Assembly (NCBI GenBank): GCA_017854795.1
Contig: JAFMHB010000016.1
Coordinates: forward strand, 1-64,000
Direction: 5' to 3'
Length of the DNA stretch: 64,000 nt
Source of the DNA: Candidatus Nanopelagicales bacterium
GTDB lineage: Bacteria; Actinomycetota; Actinomycetes; S36-B12
Part shown: positions 44,247 to 54,221 of the stretch, in pieces
How positions within the stretch are numbered: position 1 is the stretch's first letter
Layout: every line of letters begins with the position of its first letter
Notes under the pieces: model-generated
The model's input: only the letters and a program-made list of their open reading frames with translations
Told to the model about the DNA's origin: nothing
Database searches by the model: none
Translations under genes and position numbers: made by a program

Positions 44247-46208
44247 ATGGACCAAGAGGACCAGCTGTTTCTATTGGCTGATCCTGTTGTCGCGCGCAAA
44301 CGGGTTAGACCGGTGGTAAAAAAAATTGTCGAAATAACAGAGGTAAACCCCATTGCTCGTGTGCGCGTTAATGTTCCGGTTTCACATCTTGACCGTGATT
44401 TTGATTACCTAGTTCCAGCCGCCATTGAGGCACGATGTCGGATCGGAGATCGGGTCAGGGTACGCTTTTCGGGCAAATTGGCCGATGCAATTGTTGTGGA
44501 CCGGATACCTGAGTCTGAATTCACCAAATTGGCTCCCATCGAGCGCGCAATCGGACCAGCACTAACTCCCGAGACACTCGACCTAGTGCAGGCGGTTGCG
44601 CACAGGTATGTGGGGATGTTCTGGGATGTAGTCAGAGCTGCTGTCCCCAACAAATCACGAGCAGGTGCGAATCGTCAATCCGCCATCAAGGCGGAAGCCC
44701 CCGTGTCTCGCGTCAACGTTTGGGCGACCTATTCGCAAGGCAGAGCGCTCTTGGAGAAACTTTCATCAGGTGAATGTGTTCGTGCTATCTGGGCTAGCGC
44801 TCCTGCATCGTTGTGGTGGGAAGAAATGGCAGAGCTGGTCCATTCTTTGCACGAATCTGACTCAGAGGCCGGAATCATTCTTCTCGTACCCGATGCACTA
44901 TCAATTGAACGTTTGGTTGAGGCAATTCCCAGTTCGGAAATCATTTCAACCCACCTGGGTCAGGGTCAGAGGTACAAGAATTTCCTCGAAGTGCATTCAG
45001 GGCGCGGAAGAATTGTTGTCGGCACCCGATCGGCAGTATTTGCTCCCGTGGAAAACCTTAAGGCAATCATCATGTGGGACGACTTCAATGATGCCTACGC
45101 AGACGCTCACGCTCCCTATTGGGATGCCCGGGAAGTCGCTGCTTTACGCAGCCATAAGACCGGTTGTTCATTGATTGTCGGTGGTTTCTCTCGTTCGGTC
45201 ACCACACAGTCATGGTGTGAATCGGGGTGGTGCGAGAGCATCACGGCAAATAAGTTCGCAGTTGATGCGGTGCGCTCCCAAGTGCGAACACTCACTGACA
45301 CCGCAATAGAGCGCGATCCACATCAATCTCGTATACCTCAAATAGCTTGGCAGGCAATACATGAATCACTGCCGCTGGGACCTGTTCTGGTGTCGGTCGG
45401 TCGTCGTGGATACATACCAGCCTTCCTGTGCAAGGACTGTGGTGAACGTGCCATGTGCGTTTGCGGCGGCGCGATCCAACAAGGGAATAGGAATCTCGGT
45501 GGTGAACAACTGACCTGTTCTCGATGCGGCACAACAGGTTGGCGCTGTGACTGTGGTGGAACACAGATTAAAGCGCTTGCAATTGGGGCCGAGCGCACGG
45601 CAGAGGAACTTGGACGTGCATTTGCGGGCACCCCGGTTGTGTGGTCGCAGCAGGAACACGTGGTGACTGATGTGGATTCGCAATCAAGAATTGTCGTTGC
45701 AACACAAGGTGCAGAACCATTCGCGAAAAATGGATTTGCTGCGGTTGTCATTGTGGACATGTTCGCGCATTCGGTTTCACTGACGGCAAGTGAGTCACTT
45801 CTACGGAGAACTTTTTCGGCGGCAGTTAGGGCCAAGGTTGGTGCCCCGATTGTGGTGACAGGCGATCCTGGACAAAGGGAATCTCAGGCGGTGGCACGGT
45901 GGGATAGTCCTTGGTTTGCTGGCCGCGAACTACAAGATCGTTCACAAGCTCATCTACCTCCCTCAACCCGTGTTGCTCTGATTATTGGTGAGCGTGATGC
46001 GGTGCTAGCGGTCGCCGCGAAGGTTCAGGAGCGTGTTGGGGCACGTCTTATGGGGCCAATTGATGGTGAAAATTCGAAGGTATTCCTTATGGTGCGTAGA
46101 GCAGATGGCAACGCACTTTCCCAGGCCCTAGGCCAGATTATGCACTCTCGTTCGGCTGATCCGAAAAATTCATTTGTGCGCATCCACATGGATCCGCGCG
46201 ATTTCTGA
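44247..46208 (+). CDS. priA: PriA-like primosomal protein N' (actinobacterial type lacking recognisable Walker A/B)
   Basis: RVRVNVPVSHLDRDFDYLVP DNA-binding N-terminus, Cys-rich Zn region CKDCGERAMCVCGG...CSRCGTTGWRCDCGG; no GxGKT/S motif seen. Confidence 0.85.
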   Translation: MDQEDQLFLLADPVVARKRVRPVVKKIVEITEVNPIARVRVNVPVSHLDRDFDYLVPAAIEARCRIGDRVRVRFSGKLADAIVVDRIPESEFTKLAPIERAIGPALTPETLDLVQAVAHRYVGMFWDVVRAAVPNKSRAGANRQSAIKAEAPVSRVNVWATYSQGRALLEKLSSGECVRAIWASAPASLWWEEMAELVHSLHESDSEAGIILLVPDALSIERLVEAIPSSEIISTHLGQGQRYKNFLEVHSGRGRIVVGTRSAVFAPVENLKAIIMWDDFNDAYADAHAPYWDAREVAALRSHKTGCSLIVGGFSRSVTTQSWCESGWCESITANKFAVDAVRSQVRTLTDTAIERDPHQSRIPQIAWQAIHESLPLGPVLVSVGRRGYIPAFLCKDCGERAMCVCGGAIQQGNRNLGGEQLTCSRCGTTGWRCDCGGTQIKALAIGAERTAEELGRAFAGTPVVWSQQEHVVTDVDSQSRIVVATQGAEPFAKNGFAAVVIVDMFAHSVSLTASESLLRRTFSAAVRAKVGAPIVVTGDPGQRESQAVARWDSPWFAGRELQDRSQAHLPPSTRVALIIGERDAVLAVAAKVQERVGARLMGPIDGENSKVFLMVRRADGNALSQALGQIMHSRSADPKNSFVRIHMDPRDF

Positions 46209-46237
46209 CCGAAGACGCTATGTCCTAGACTCAGGAC

Positions 46238-46780
46238 ATGGCAGTTCAACCGATCAGAATCTTTGGAGATCCAGTATTGCGGACCCCCGCTGCCGAAGTT
46301 GTTGACTTTGATAAGGAATTGCATAAATTGGTGGCCGATCTTATTGACACGATGGAGGACGCACCTGGAGTTGGCCTTGCTGCCCCCCAGTTGGGGGTAT
46401 CGTTACGCGTCTTTACCTACTGGGTTGACGAAGAACTCGGGCATCTCGTGAACCCGACCCTCAAACTCTCGGAAGACACGGAATTGGGCGAGGAAGGTTG
46501 TTTGTCCTTGCCAGGTCTCTCATTTGATACGCCGCGTTCTCGTAGCGTCGTTGCCAAGGGTTTTAATATGTATGGGGAGCCCGTTGAGTTGGTGGGCTCT
46601 GATCTCATGGCTAGGTGTGTCCAGCATGAAACTGATCACCTCGACGGAATTATTTTTATCGACAGGCTTGGACCTGAGGAGCGCAAGGAGGCCATGAGAG
46701 AAATTCGAGCAAGTGAATGGTTCGGTGACGATTTGGTAGTTAAAACGAGTCCACACACAATTTCTCAAAAGTGGATGTAA
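46238..46780 (+). CDS. def: Peptide deformylase
   Basis: GVGLAAPQLGVSLRVF, EEGCLSLPG, CVQHETDHLDGIIFIDRL. Confidence 0.96.
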   Translation: MAVQPIRIFGDPVLRTPAAEVVDFDKELHKLVADLIDTMEDAPGVGLAAPQLGVSLRVFTYWVDEELGHLVNPTLKLSEDTELGEEGCLSLPGLSFDTPRSRSVVAKGFNMYGEPVELVGSDLMARCVQHETDHLDGIIFIDRLGPEERKEAMREIRASEWFGDDLVVKTSPHTISQKWM

Positions 46781-46781
46781 G

Positions 46782-47717
46782 TTGAAAGTAGTTTTTGCTG
46801 GAACACCTGAAGCTGCGCTGCCATCTTTGGATAACCTGATTTCATCACAGCATGAAGTCATGGCGGTGATTACTCAGCCGCCTGCAAAATCAGGCAGGGG
46901 ACGTGAGTTGCGGCGCAGTCCCGTCCACGAACTGGCCCTCAGCCGGGGAATTGACGTATTACATCCCGAGTCTGTTCGTGAAATTGACTCTATTTTGCGA
47001 GCGCTTCAACCAAATGCAATTCCAGTAGTTGCCTACGGGCAGTTGATACCGGAGACGATGCTAGATATTCCCGAACATGGCTGGATCAATCTGCATTTCT
47101 CACTCTTACCCCAATGGCGTGGAGCGGCTCCGGTCCAGCACAGTATTTGGCACGGTGACTCGATTACTGGCGCCACGACTTTTCGCATCGATAAAGGTAT
47201 GGATACTGGACCGATTCTTGGTCACGTAACTCATACTATTGACCCAAGGGATACGAGCGGTGTGCTCCTTGCCAGCCTTGCGGATACGGGATCTCATTTA
47301 CTGCGACAAACACTTGACGCACTAGAGGCAGGGATAATCAGGCCGATTCCTCAGCAGCATGATCTGGCCACTTTTGCGCCAAAGATCAGCAAATCAGATT
47401 CGCGTATTGATTGGGCGTCGCCGGCATTAGAGATTGATCGTCGAATTAGAGCTATGACACCTACGCCTGGAGCCTGGACCAGGATCGTGGACGGTGAAAT
47501 CGACACCTCAATGTCAATTGCCCCAGTCCTGATAAATCGTGAGATCCTTTTAGATCCGGGCGTCATTTCTTTGGTGGACAAACGCGTAATGGTTGGTAGT
47601 GCGACGTACGCACTTGAACTTACACAGGTGAAACCTGCTGGAAAAAAATTCATGGATGCAACAGACTGGCTGCGCGGATTGCGCGGATTGAGCACAGAAG
47701 TGGTGAGACTTTCCTGA
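46782..47717 (+). CDS. fmt: Methionyl-tRNA formyltransferase
   Basis: VVFAGTPEAALPSL, YGQLIPETMLDIPEHGWINLHFSLLPQWRGAAPVQHSI, TTFRIDKGMDTGPIL. Confidence 0.96.
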   Translation: MKVVFAGTPEAALPSLDNLISSQHEVMAVITQPPAKSGRGRELRRSPVHELALSRGIDVLHPESVREIDSILRALQPNAIPVVAYGQLIPETMLDIPEHGWINLHFSLLPQWRGAAPVQHSIWHGDSITGATTFRIDKGMDTGPILGHVTHTIDPRDTSGVLLASLADTGSHLLRQTLDALEAGIIRPIPQQHDLATFAPKISKSDSRIDWASPALEIDRRIRAMTPTPGAWTRIVDGEIDTSMSIAPVLINREILLDPGVISLVDKRVMVGSATYALELTQVKPAGKKFMDATDWLRGLRGLSTEVVRLS

Positions 47718-49054
47718 TGGAAGAAGAATCAAAGAACTATCCCAGCAGTGATCAGCCACGCATGGCAGCACTGGAGTTATTGCGACTGGTGCGAGACGAG
47801 GGTGCCTATGCAAACCTGGCGCTGCCACAGGTGCTTCGCAAGTACAAGCTAAATGGCCGTGACGCCGCGTTTACGGTAGAACTTGCTTATGGAGTTTTGC
47901 GTAATCAATCGCTCTACGACGCGATGGCGCAGAAATGCTCGTCACGCGCATTGGTTGCTGTCGAGCCTGAGATCATCGATATTTTGCGTCTAGGAATCCA
48001 TCAGATCTACGCTATGCGAGTTCCCGATCATGCGGCTGTCGATACGTGCGCATCCTTGGCGCGGGTATCGGTCAAAGGTAAAGATGCGGGCCATATTAAA
48101 GCTCGTGTGGGCTTCGTCAACGCGGTTCTACGCTGTATCACTAAATCTGAATTTGATATTGAAACGTTGAGCCTTGGTGAGCGGTACTCACACCAAGATT
48201 GGATTGTTCAGGCATTCGCTGATTCACTCGTTCACAATGGACTAGCAGCCAGTGACCTCGCGACACTCCTACAAGCCAACAACACCGCGGCTGATCCGGT
48301 CATTGCGGTTCGTGAGGGTGATCAAGAGATCGTTGGAACGATCCCCGGTCGGTGGAGCAATCAGGCACGAGTTCTTACTGACGTAATTCCGCTGGAACTT
48401 GACCAAGTGCGCGATGGAAGCGCAATTGTGCAAGATGAAGGCAGTCAATTAGTCGCGCAGGCATTCCTACGTGCCCAACCAACAGGCCCTGAAAGCTCAT
48501 GGCTTGACATGTGCGCTGGACCGGGAGGCAAGGCGGCGCTCATCTCTGACGCTGTCCCCGAAGGCGTGGAGTTCATTGCCGTTGACCTACACCAACATCG
48601 TGTGGATCTCATGAGCAAGATCGTAGGTACATCTGCTCAGTTACTCACCGGTGATGCGCGTGAGCGGCCTTGGGGTAATCGTTTTTTCGATCGAATACTC
48701 CTTGACGCCCCTTGCTCAGGATTGGGGGCACTACGCCGCAGGCCTGAGGCTCGCTGGCGCAAAACTAAACGGGAAACGTTAGCGCTCACAGGGCTGCAGG
48801 AAGAGTTACTTCTGGCCGCGATTGATTCAACTCGCGTCGGTGGGATTATCGCCTACGTCACGTGTTCGCCCTACATAGAGGAAACCTGGGCCGTTGTTGA
48901 CAGCGTGTTGCAGTCGCGGACCGATGTCAGGCGAGAAGATGCCCGAGAACTATTTCCTGGAGTGAGCGACCTTGGCGTCGGTCCCTACGTTCAGTTGTGG
49001 CCTCATATACACGGTACCGATGCAATGTTCTTCGCACTTTTGCGCCGGATCTAG
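47717..49054 (+). CDS. rsmB: 16S rRNA (cytosine) methyltransferase RsmB/NOP family with NusB-like N-terminus
   Basis: NusB-like N-terminus; LDMCAGPGGKAALISD, ILLDAPCSGLGALRRRPEARW, YVTCSPYIEET. Confidence 0.93.
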   Translation: MEEESKNYPSSDQPRMAALELLRLVRDEGAYANLALPQVLRKYKLNGRDAAFTVELAYGVLRNQSLYDAMAQKCSSRALVAVEPEIIDILRLGIHQIYAMRVPDHAAVDTCASLARVSVKGKDAGHIKARVGFVNAVLRCITKSEFDIETLSLGERYSHQDWIVQAFADSLVHNGLAASDLATLLQANNTAADPVIAVREGDQEIVGTIPGRWSNQARVLTDVIPLELDQVRDGSAIVQDEGSQLVAQAFLRAQPTGPESSWLDMCAGPGGKAALISDAVPEGVEFIAVDLHQHRVDLMSKIVGTSAQLLTGDARERPWGNRFFDRILLDAPCSGLGALRRRPEARWRKTKRETLALTGLQEELLLAAIDSTRVGGIIAYVTCSPYIEETWAVVDSVLQSRTDVRREDARELFPGVSDLGVGPYVQLWPHIHGTDAMFFALLRRI

Positions 49055-49070
49055 GTACGGCAGATAGTCT

Positions 49071-49718
49071 GTGAGCATGCTGATCTCACCAAGTGTGCTT
49101 AATAGCAATCTGGGCCGGTTGAGCGAGGAAATCTCCAAGGTAGAGGGCGTCGCTGACCTTATTCACCTTGATGTCATGGACAACCACTTTGTGCCGAACC
49201 TGACATTTGGGCTCCCAGTAGTTGCCAGCGTAATTGCGCAAACTTCCTTGCGAGCCGACGTGCATTTGATGATCAATGATCCAGATCGCTGGGCCCCTGC
49301 TTACGGCGAGGCGGGTGCATATTCGGTGACTTTTCACATTGAGGCGGCAAAGAATCCCCTGACTCTATGCGAAAACATTCGATCTACAGGAGCAAGAGCT
49401 GCCGCGGCCCTCAAACCTGAAACGAACCTCGAATCCCTCAATGGCATCCTCGAATACCTTGACATGATTCTGATCATGACGGTGGAGCCCGGTTTTGGTG
49501 GTCAAACTTTCATGAGTGACATGATGCCGAAAGTGGCCCGGGCACGCGAATTAGGGGGCGCAGAAATTTGGATTGAAGTTGACGGTGGGGTGTCCCATAA
49601 CACCATCATGGAATGTAAAGATGCTGGAGCCAATGTCTTCGTCGCTGGATCTTGCGTCTACTCCAACCCGGACCCGGCCCAAGTAGTTCGTGAGCTCAGG
49701 GCAATGGTGGAAAAGTAG
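49071..49718 (+). CDS. rpe: Ribulose-phosphate 3-epimerase
   Basis: ISPSVLNSNLGRLSEEI, LIHLDVMDNHFVPNLTFG, DVHLMINDPDRW, MTVEPGFGGQTFM, VDGGVS. Confidence 0.95.
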   Translation: MSMLISPSVLNSNLGRLSEEISKVEGVADLIHLDVMDNHFVPNLTFGLPVVASVIAQTSLRADVHLMINDPDRWAPAYGEAGAYSVTFHIEAAKNPLTLCENIRSTGARAAAALKPETNLESLNGILEYLDMILIMTVEPGFGGQTFMSDMMPKVARARELGGAEIWIEVDGGVSHNTIMECKDAGANVFVAGSCVYSNPDPAQVVRELRAMVEK

Positions 49719-50690
49719 GTGAGCATGGATACGCAATTCATGTTGCAAGCCATCGAGCTGGCCGAGCTGGGACCCTACTCGTCAAATCCTCGAGTTGGTG
49801 CCGTATGCGTAAAAAATGGAATTGTGGTGGGAACCGGTTACCATCGTGGAGCTGGAACCGCTCACGCCGAAGTCGAGGCACTTGCTGCGGCGGGGGACCG
49901 AGCCGCTGAGGCGGACCTCTACGTCTCGCTCGAACCTTGCTCTCATTTCGGTCGAACTCCTCCCTGTACGCAAGCCATCATTCAAGCTGGAATTCGCAGG
50001 GTTTTTTTTGCCCAGCTTGACCCAAGTCATGAAGCAGGTGGCGGCACCGATGTATTGATTGCCGCTGGATGTGAAGTCACGGGTGAAATCGAGTCAGAGC
50101 GCTCAAACTCGCTAAATAGGGAGTGGAATCATCGTATGCGATCCGGCGTTCCATTTGTCACCTGGAAGTTTGCGCAAAGTTTGGATGGACGCGTCGCGGC
50201 CAAACTGGGGGAGCGGACAGCCATAAGCGGATTGCAATCACAGGAATTCAATCACGACCTGCGATCGAGGGTTGGGGCAATTCTTGTCGGAACTCAAACA
50301 TTCGTGGTAGATCAGCCGAGCCTGAGTGCGAGGAAACCTGATGGTTCATTAAGAGACTCCCAGCCTTTGCGCGTGGTGATGGGATTGCGCGATATTGCAC
50401 CAGCCGGGTTTTTGCATCTTGCAACCCGCGATCCAAAGGTAGCACTGCTGACACTGGCTGAGTTGGGAATAAACCATGTGTTGTTGGAAGGGGGGCCAAC
50501 TTTGGCAGCAGCCTTCATTCATGCTGATTGCATCAATGAAGTGATTAGTATCACCGCCCCCATAACGTTGGGCGCGGGTCCGCGGTCCTTAGTGACAGAT
50601 TCACCCTTGATGCGTCCAATAAAAATCACTTCCACGTTCACGTTGGGTTCAGACCTTGTTCAAATCGGGGTACTTGATTCAACGGTATGA
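49719..50690 (+). CDS. ribD: Bifunctional diaminohydroxyphosphoribosylaminopyrimidine deaminase / 5-amino-6-(5-phosphoribosylamino)uracil reductase
   Basis: NPRVGAVCVKNGIVVGTGYH, GTAHAEVEAL, YVSLEPCSHFGRTPPCTQAII, VLLEGGPTLAAAF. Confidence 0.93.
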   Translation: MSMDTQFMLQAIELAELGPYSSNPRVGAVCVKNGIVVGTGYHRGAGTAHAEVEALAAAGDRAAEADLYVSLEPCSHFGRTPPCTQAIIQAGIRRVFFAQLDPSHEAGGGTDVLIAAGCEVTGEIESERSNSLNREWNHRMRSGVPFVTWKFAQSLDGRVAAKLGERTAISGLQSQEFNHDLRSRVGAILVGTQTFVVDQPSLSARKPDGSLRDSQPLRVVMGLRDIAPAGFLHLATRDPKVALLTLAELGINHVLLEGGPTLAAAFIHADCINEVISITAPITLGAGPRSLVTDSPLMRPIKITSTFTLGSDLVQIGVLDSTV

Positions 50691-50698
50691 TCGTCATT

Positions 50699-51322
50699 AT
50701 GTTTACCGGCATAGTTGAAACAACCGGCTCCATCGTGGCCATAAATCCAGGTACAGATTCATCCCGGATAACCTTTGCCGCTCCAGGCGTTTTAGGCGAC
50801 GCACAAATTGGCGCATCTATTGCTGTCAATGGAGTGTGTCTGACGGTGACCCAATTTGACCAGGAGAGTTTTACAGCAGATCTAATGGAAGAAACACTCA
50901 AGCGCAGTGCACTTGGTTCTTTGAATCTCGGTGACTCAGTAAATATTGAACGAGCTATGCCCCTTTCGGGCCGCCTTGGCGGGCACATTGTTCAAGGTCA
51001 CGTTGATGCGGTGGCAACTGTGCGATCCATTGAACCTCGAGAAGACTGGACAATGATCACATTTGATTTACCACGAGATATTGCCCGCTACGTTGTTGAA
51101 AAAGGCTCGATCACCGTCAGTGGAGTTTCACTCACGGTAGTCAAAGTCAGTGAACCCGCCGAAGTACAACCATGGTTCAGCGTTTCACTGATTCCAACGA
51201 CTTTGAAAGACACCACCTTGGGCATGATCGGTGTGGGAAGTGAAGTAAATCTCGAAGTGGATGCACTGGCAAAATATGTTGAGCGAATTCTTGCCTTCAA
51301 CCCAATAAAGGAGAGTCCATGA
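50699..51322 (+). CDS. ribE: Riboflavin synthase (alpha)
   Basis: [59 protein letters not shown]; duplicated lumazine-binding domains. Confidence 0.94.
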   Translation: MFTGIVETTGSIVAINPGTDSSRITFAAPGVLGDAQIGASIAVNGVCLTVTQFDQESFTADLMEETLKRSALGSLNLGDSVNIERAMPLSGRLGGHIVQGHVDAVATVRSIEPREDWTMITFDLPRDIARYVVEKGSITVSGVSLTVVKVSEPAEVQPWFSVSLIPTTLKDTTLGMIGVGSEVNLEVDALAKYVERILAFNPIKESP

Positions 51323-51825
51323 GTGGAGCAAACGCCCCAAAACTGGAATTAGATGGACGAGGGCTTCGAGTTGGGATTGTTGCAGCCCAATGGCACGAAG
51401 TCGTCATGAACGGGTTGATTGAGGGAGCTATTCGCGCTTGCGAACGGGCAGGAGCATCCCATGAACTGATTCGAGTTCCCGGAGCATTTGAACTACCTCT
51501 TGGTGCGCAGTTGGCTGCTCGGAGTAACAAATATGATGCATTAGTCGCGTTGGGTGTTGTTATTCGGGGAGGCACACCCCATTTTGATTTCGTCTGTGAT
51601 GGAGCAACGCAGGGTCTCACTCGAGTCTGTTTGGACACACAAATACCGATCGGATTTGGTTTGTTGACCGTCGACAATGAAGAACAAGCCCTTGATCGCG
51701 CTGGTCTTGCTGACTCACGAGAGGACAAGGGCAATGAAGCGGTGGAGGCTTCGCTCGCCATGGCGTTATTAGCGCAAGGAGCCCTCGGGCTAGTAGGAAA
51801 AGTAGTTCCAACGGGGTTTCGCTAG
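51319..51825 (+). CDS. ribH: 6,7-dimethyl-8-ribityllumazine synthase
   Basis: [73 protein letters not shown]. Confidence 0.95.
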   Translation: MSGANAPKLELDGRGLRVGIVAAQWHEVVMNGLIEGAIRACERAGASHELIRVPGAFELPLGAQLAARSNKYDALVALGVVIRGGTPHFDFVCDGATQGLTRVCLDTQIPIGFGLLTVDNEEQALDRAGLADSREDKGNEAVEASLAMALLAQGALGLVGKVVPTGFR

Positions 51826-51834
51826 GCTGTTAGT

Positions 51835-52116
51835 GTGAAGTCGACCCAATCGGAAAAATCGTTTGAGCAGCTTTACTCTGAGTTGTCCCAAAAAATTGCA
51901 ACAGGTGACACCGGATCAGGATCGGTTCGCCTTGTCGAAGCTGGTACTCATGCAATTGGTAAAAAAATCGTTGAAGAAGCTGCAGAAGTATGGATGGCAG
52001 CTGAGTACGAGGGAAAAGATGCACTTGCATTAGAAATTTCCCAGTTGATTTATCACGTTCAATTATTGATGCACGTACATAATTTGAGCATGGAAGATGT
52101 CTACAAAAATTTATAG
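51835..52116 (+). CDS. hisE: Phosphoribosyl-ATP pyrophosphatase
   Basis: FEQLYSELSQKIATGDTGSGSVRLVEAGTHAIGKKIVEEAAEVWMAAEYE; GTG start. Confidence 0.93.
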   Translation: MKSTQSEKSFEQLYSELSQKIATGDTGSGSVRLVEAGTHAIGKKIVEEAAEVWMAAEYEGKDALALEISQLIYHVQLLMHVHNLSMEDVYKNL

Positions 52117-52143
52117 CATTCAAGACAATAGAGAGGATCGGGC

Positions 52144-52989
52144 ATGCTGCGGGTCGCACTTCCCAATAAAGGCCAGTTGGCGCAGCCCGCTGCGGCACTT
52201 CTCAACGAAGCGGGTTACTTGGCTTCCACAAATGCTCGAGCCTTGGTTGTGACCGACTTAGCAAACGACGTTGAGTTCTTCTTCCTTCGACCAAAAGACG
52301 TCGCTGTCTACGTTGGTGCAGGAACAATCGATCTTGGGATAACCGGTCGTGACATGCTTCTCGACAGTGGCGCACCTGCTGAAGAAATAATGCAACTTGG
52401 ATTCGCTCCGTCAACTTTTCGGGTTGCTGTACCCACTGGAACCATCAAGTCGCATGCAGAACTCACTGGCAAGAGAATTGCGACTTCATATAGGGGACTA
52501 TTAAGATCTTGGTTGGAAACTCATTCAATCGACGCTCAGATCGTTGGCTTAGACGGAGCCGTTGAGAACGCGGTAGCGCTCGGTGTGGCGGATGCCGTAG
52601 CTGATGTTGTAGCGACTGGTGCGACTTTGCGGGCTGCGGGTCTTGAAGTAATTGGAGATCCAATTTTGCAGTCGGAAGCGATATTGATACGACCAGCGAG
52701 CTCGGAGAAAACCCAAGCACAGGACACATTTGAACGCAGATTGCATAGTGTGAACGTAGCTCGGTCCTACGTCCTAGTCGATTACGACATTCCTAATGAA
52801 CGACTAGTGCAAGCATGCGAAATCACGCCAGGGATTGAATCACCAACGGTGTCATCATTACAAGATCCGGAATGGTCGGCTGTTCGTTCAATGGTTCTGA
52901 GTGCTGATGTTCATCGAATAATGGATGAACTTTTCGCATTGGGCGCAAAGGGAATTCTTGTTACAAATATTCATGCCTGCAGGCTTTAA
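52144..52989 (+). CDS. hisG: ATP phosphoribosyltransferase (long form)
   Basis: LRVALPNKGQLAQPAAALL, GTIDLGITGRDMLLDSG, IATSYRGLLRSWLETHSIDAQIVGLDGAVENAVALGVADAVADVVATGATLRAAGLEVI. Confidence 0.94.
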   Translation: MLRVALPNKGQLAQPAAALLNEAGYLASTNARALVVTDLANDVEFFFLRPKDVAVYVGAGTIDLGITGRDMLLDSGAPAEEIMQLGFAPSTFRVAVPTGTIKSHAELTGKRIATSYRGLLRSWLETHSIDAQIVGLDGAVENAVALGVADAVADVVATGATLRAAGLEVIGDPILQSEAILIRPASSEKTQAQDTFERRLHSVNVARSYVLVDYDIPNERLVQACEITPGIESPTVSSLQDPEWSAVRSMVLSADVHRIMDELFALGAKGILVTNIHACRL

Positions 52990-54221
52990 TCGACGTAAAC
53001 ACCACGACGAAGCGGAATCACGGTCAATAATTGCATGAGAGCCACAATCCCAAGTACAGAGAAGACTAGGGACCAGGAATCAAAAAAGTCGAGAAGCGCT
53101 CCAGCGATTAAGGGTCCGGCAGCGGCAATCGTATAGGTAATAAAGAACACCATTGCAGTAAGTCGAGCAGCACTCGCTGAGTCCTTGCTGTATTCGCTGA
53201 GTAAACCTAAGGTCATGGCGAAACCGCCGCTGAGAACGAAACCGAAGACGAGAAGCGTTAGCCATGGTGCAAAGTCCGGAAGCCAAGCGATGGCAAACAG
53301 TGAGACTGCAGCGAGCCCAATGGCAATGACGAATAGTGTCCTTCGATTTTTCATTCGGACGGCCATTCCAGCAAGAATGAAAGCGGCCACAACCTGCGAT
53401 ACGGTGAAAAGACCAAAGAGCCATCCCGCATTTTCTTGAGTCCATCCGCGTGCTTCATAGGACGGCGCAATCCAGGCGAGTGAGCTGTAATAAATAATTG
53501 AATTGCACGTCATGTTTAATGCGAGGGCCCATGCAATGTTGTTACGCCAAGGCAATTCGCGAAGCCGAACAATCACGGTCGGGCGATCATGTGCGCTGGC
53601 TTTGCGCTCAACAAACACCCAGAATATCAACGCGATGATTGCCGGAGTGGCCCAGAATGCGAGCGCTAGCGACCATGAACCAAACCACATGGCAAGTGGG
53701 ACGGTAAGTGCCCCGCCAAGTGCCGCTCCACCAGCGAGTGCGGCAGTCCAAGTTGAAGTCGCCCTCGCGATCGTGTGTGGAAGCTGTTCGCGAACAATCC
53801 CTGGAATCAGTCCAGCTGCGAATGCAATACCGATTCCTGCAAGGAACGCGGATAAAAAGAGCAACTCGGGAAGTGCCTGAACGGCCCTGAGCAAGGTCGC
53901 GGCTGTCAAGGCAACTAGAGCAAAAATTACGAGGTGCTTACGACCGTAATGCATGGCGAGTGCGGGAACCGCGAGTGCAAAAAGTCCCATACAGAGCACC
54001 GGGATGGTGGTCAAGACACCGAGAGTTGCTGAACTCCAGCCCGTTGCTTCAACTATGTCACTGGCGACGGTCGGAAGGCTGGAGATAACAGGCCGAAGGT
54101 TGACTGCAACTAGGGATACAGCGGTGAGCACCATCCACGATGCTGGCGCAGTTACGTGAACCTTGTGCGTACTCGAGGTTGAACTCACAGATTGAGTCTG
54201 CCGTGCGTACAGTTCTGGCAT
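52986..54221 (-). CDS. MFS transporter, CynX/NimT-like
   Basis: About 12 hydrophobic helices; NLRPVISSLPTVASDIVEATGWSSATLGVLTTIPVLCMGLFA typical of CynX-type MFS. Confidence 0.82.
   Translation of the reverse strand: MPELYARQTQSVSSTSSTHKVHVTAPASWMVLTAVSLVAVNLRPVISSLPTVASDIVEATGWSSATLGVLTTIPVLCMGLFALAVPALAMHYGRKHLVIFALVALTAATLLRAVQALPELLFLSAFLAGIGIAFAAGLIPGIVREQLPHTIARATSTWTAALAGGAALGGALTVPLAMWFGSWSLALAFWATPAIIALIFWVFVERKASAHDRPTVIVRLRELPWRNNIAWALALNMTCNSIIYYSSLAWIAPSYEARGWTQENAGWLFGLFTVSQVVAAFILAGMAVRMKNRRTLFVIAIGLAAVSLFAIAWLPDFAPWLTLLVFGFVLSGGFAMTLGLLSEYSKDSASAARLTAMVFFITYTIAAAGPLIAGALLDFFDSWSLVFSVLGIVALMQLLTVIPLRRGVYVD

Noticed and set aside
49700-49725. FMN riboswitch expected before ribD
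   Set aside because: rpe and ribD are immediately adjacent, so there is no leader space.
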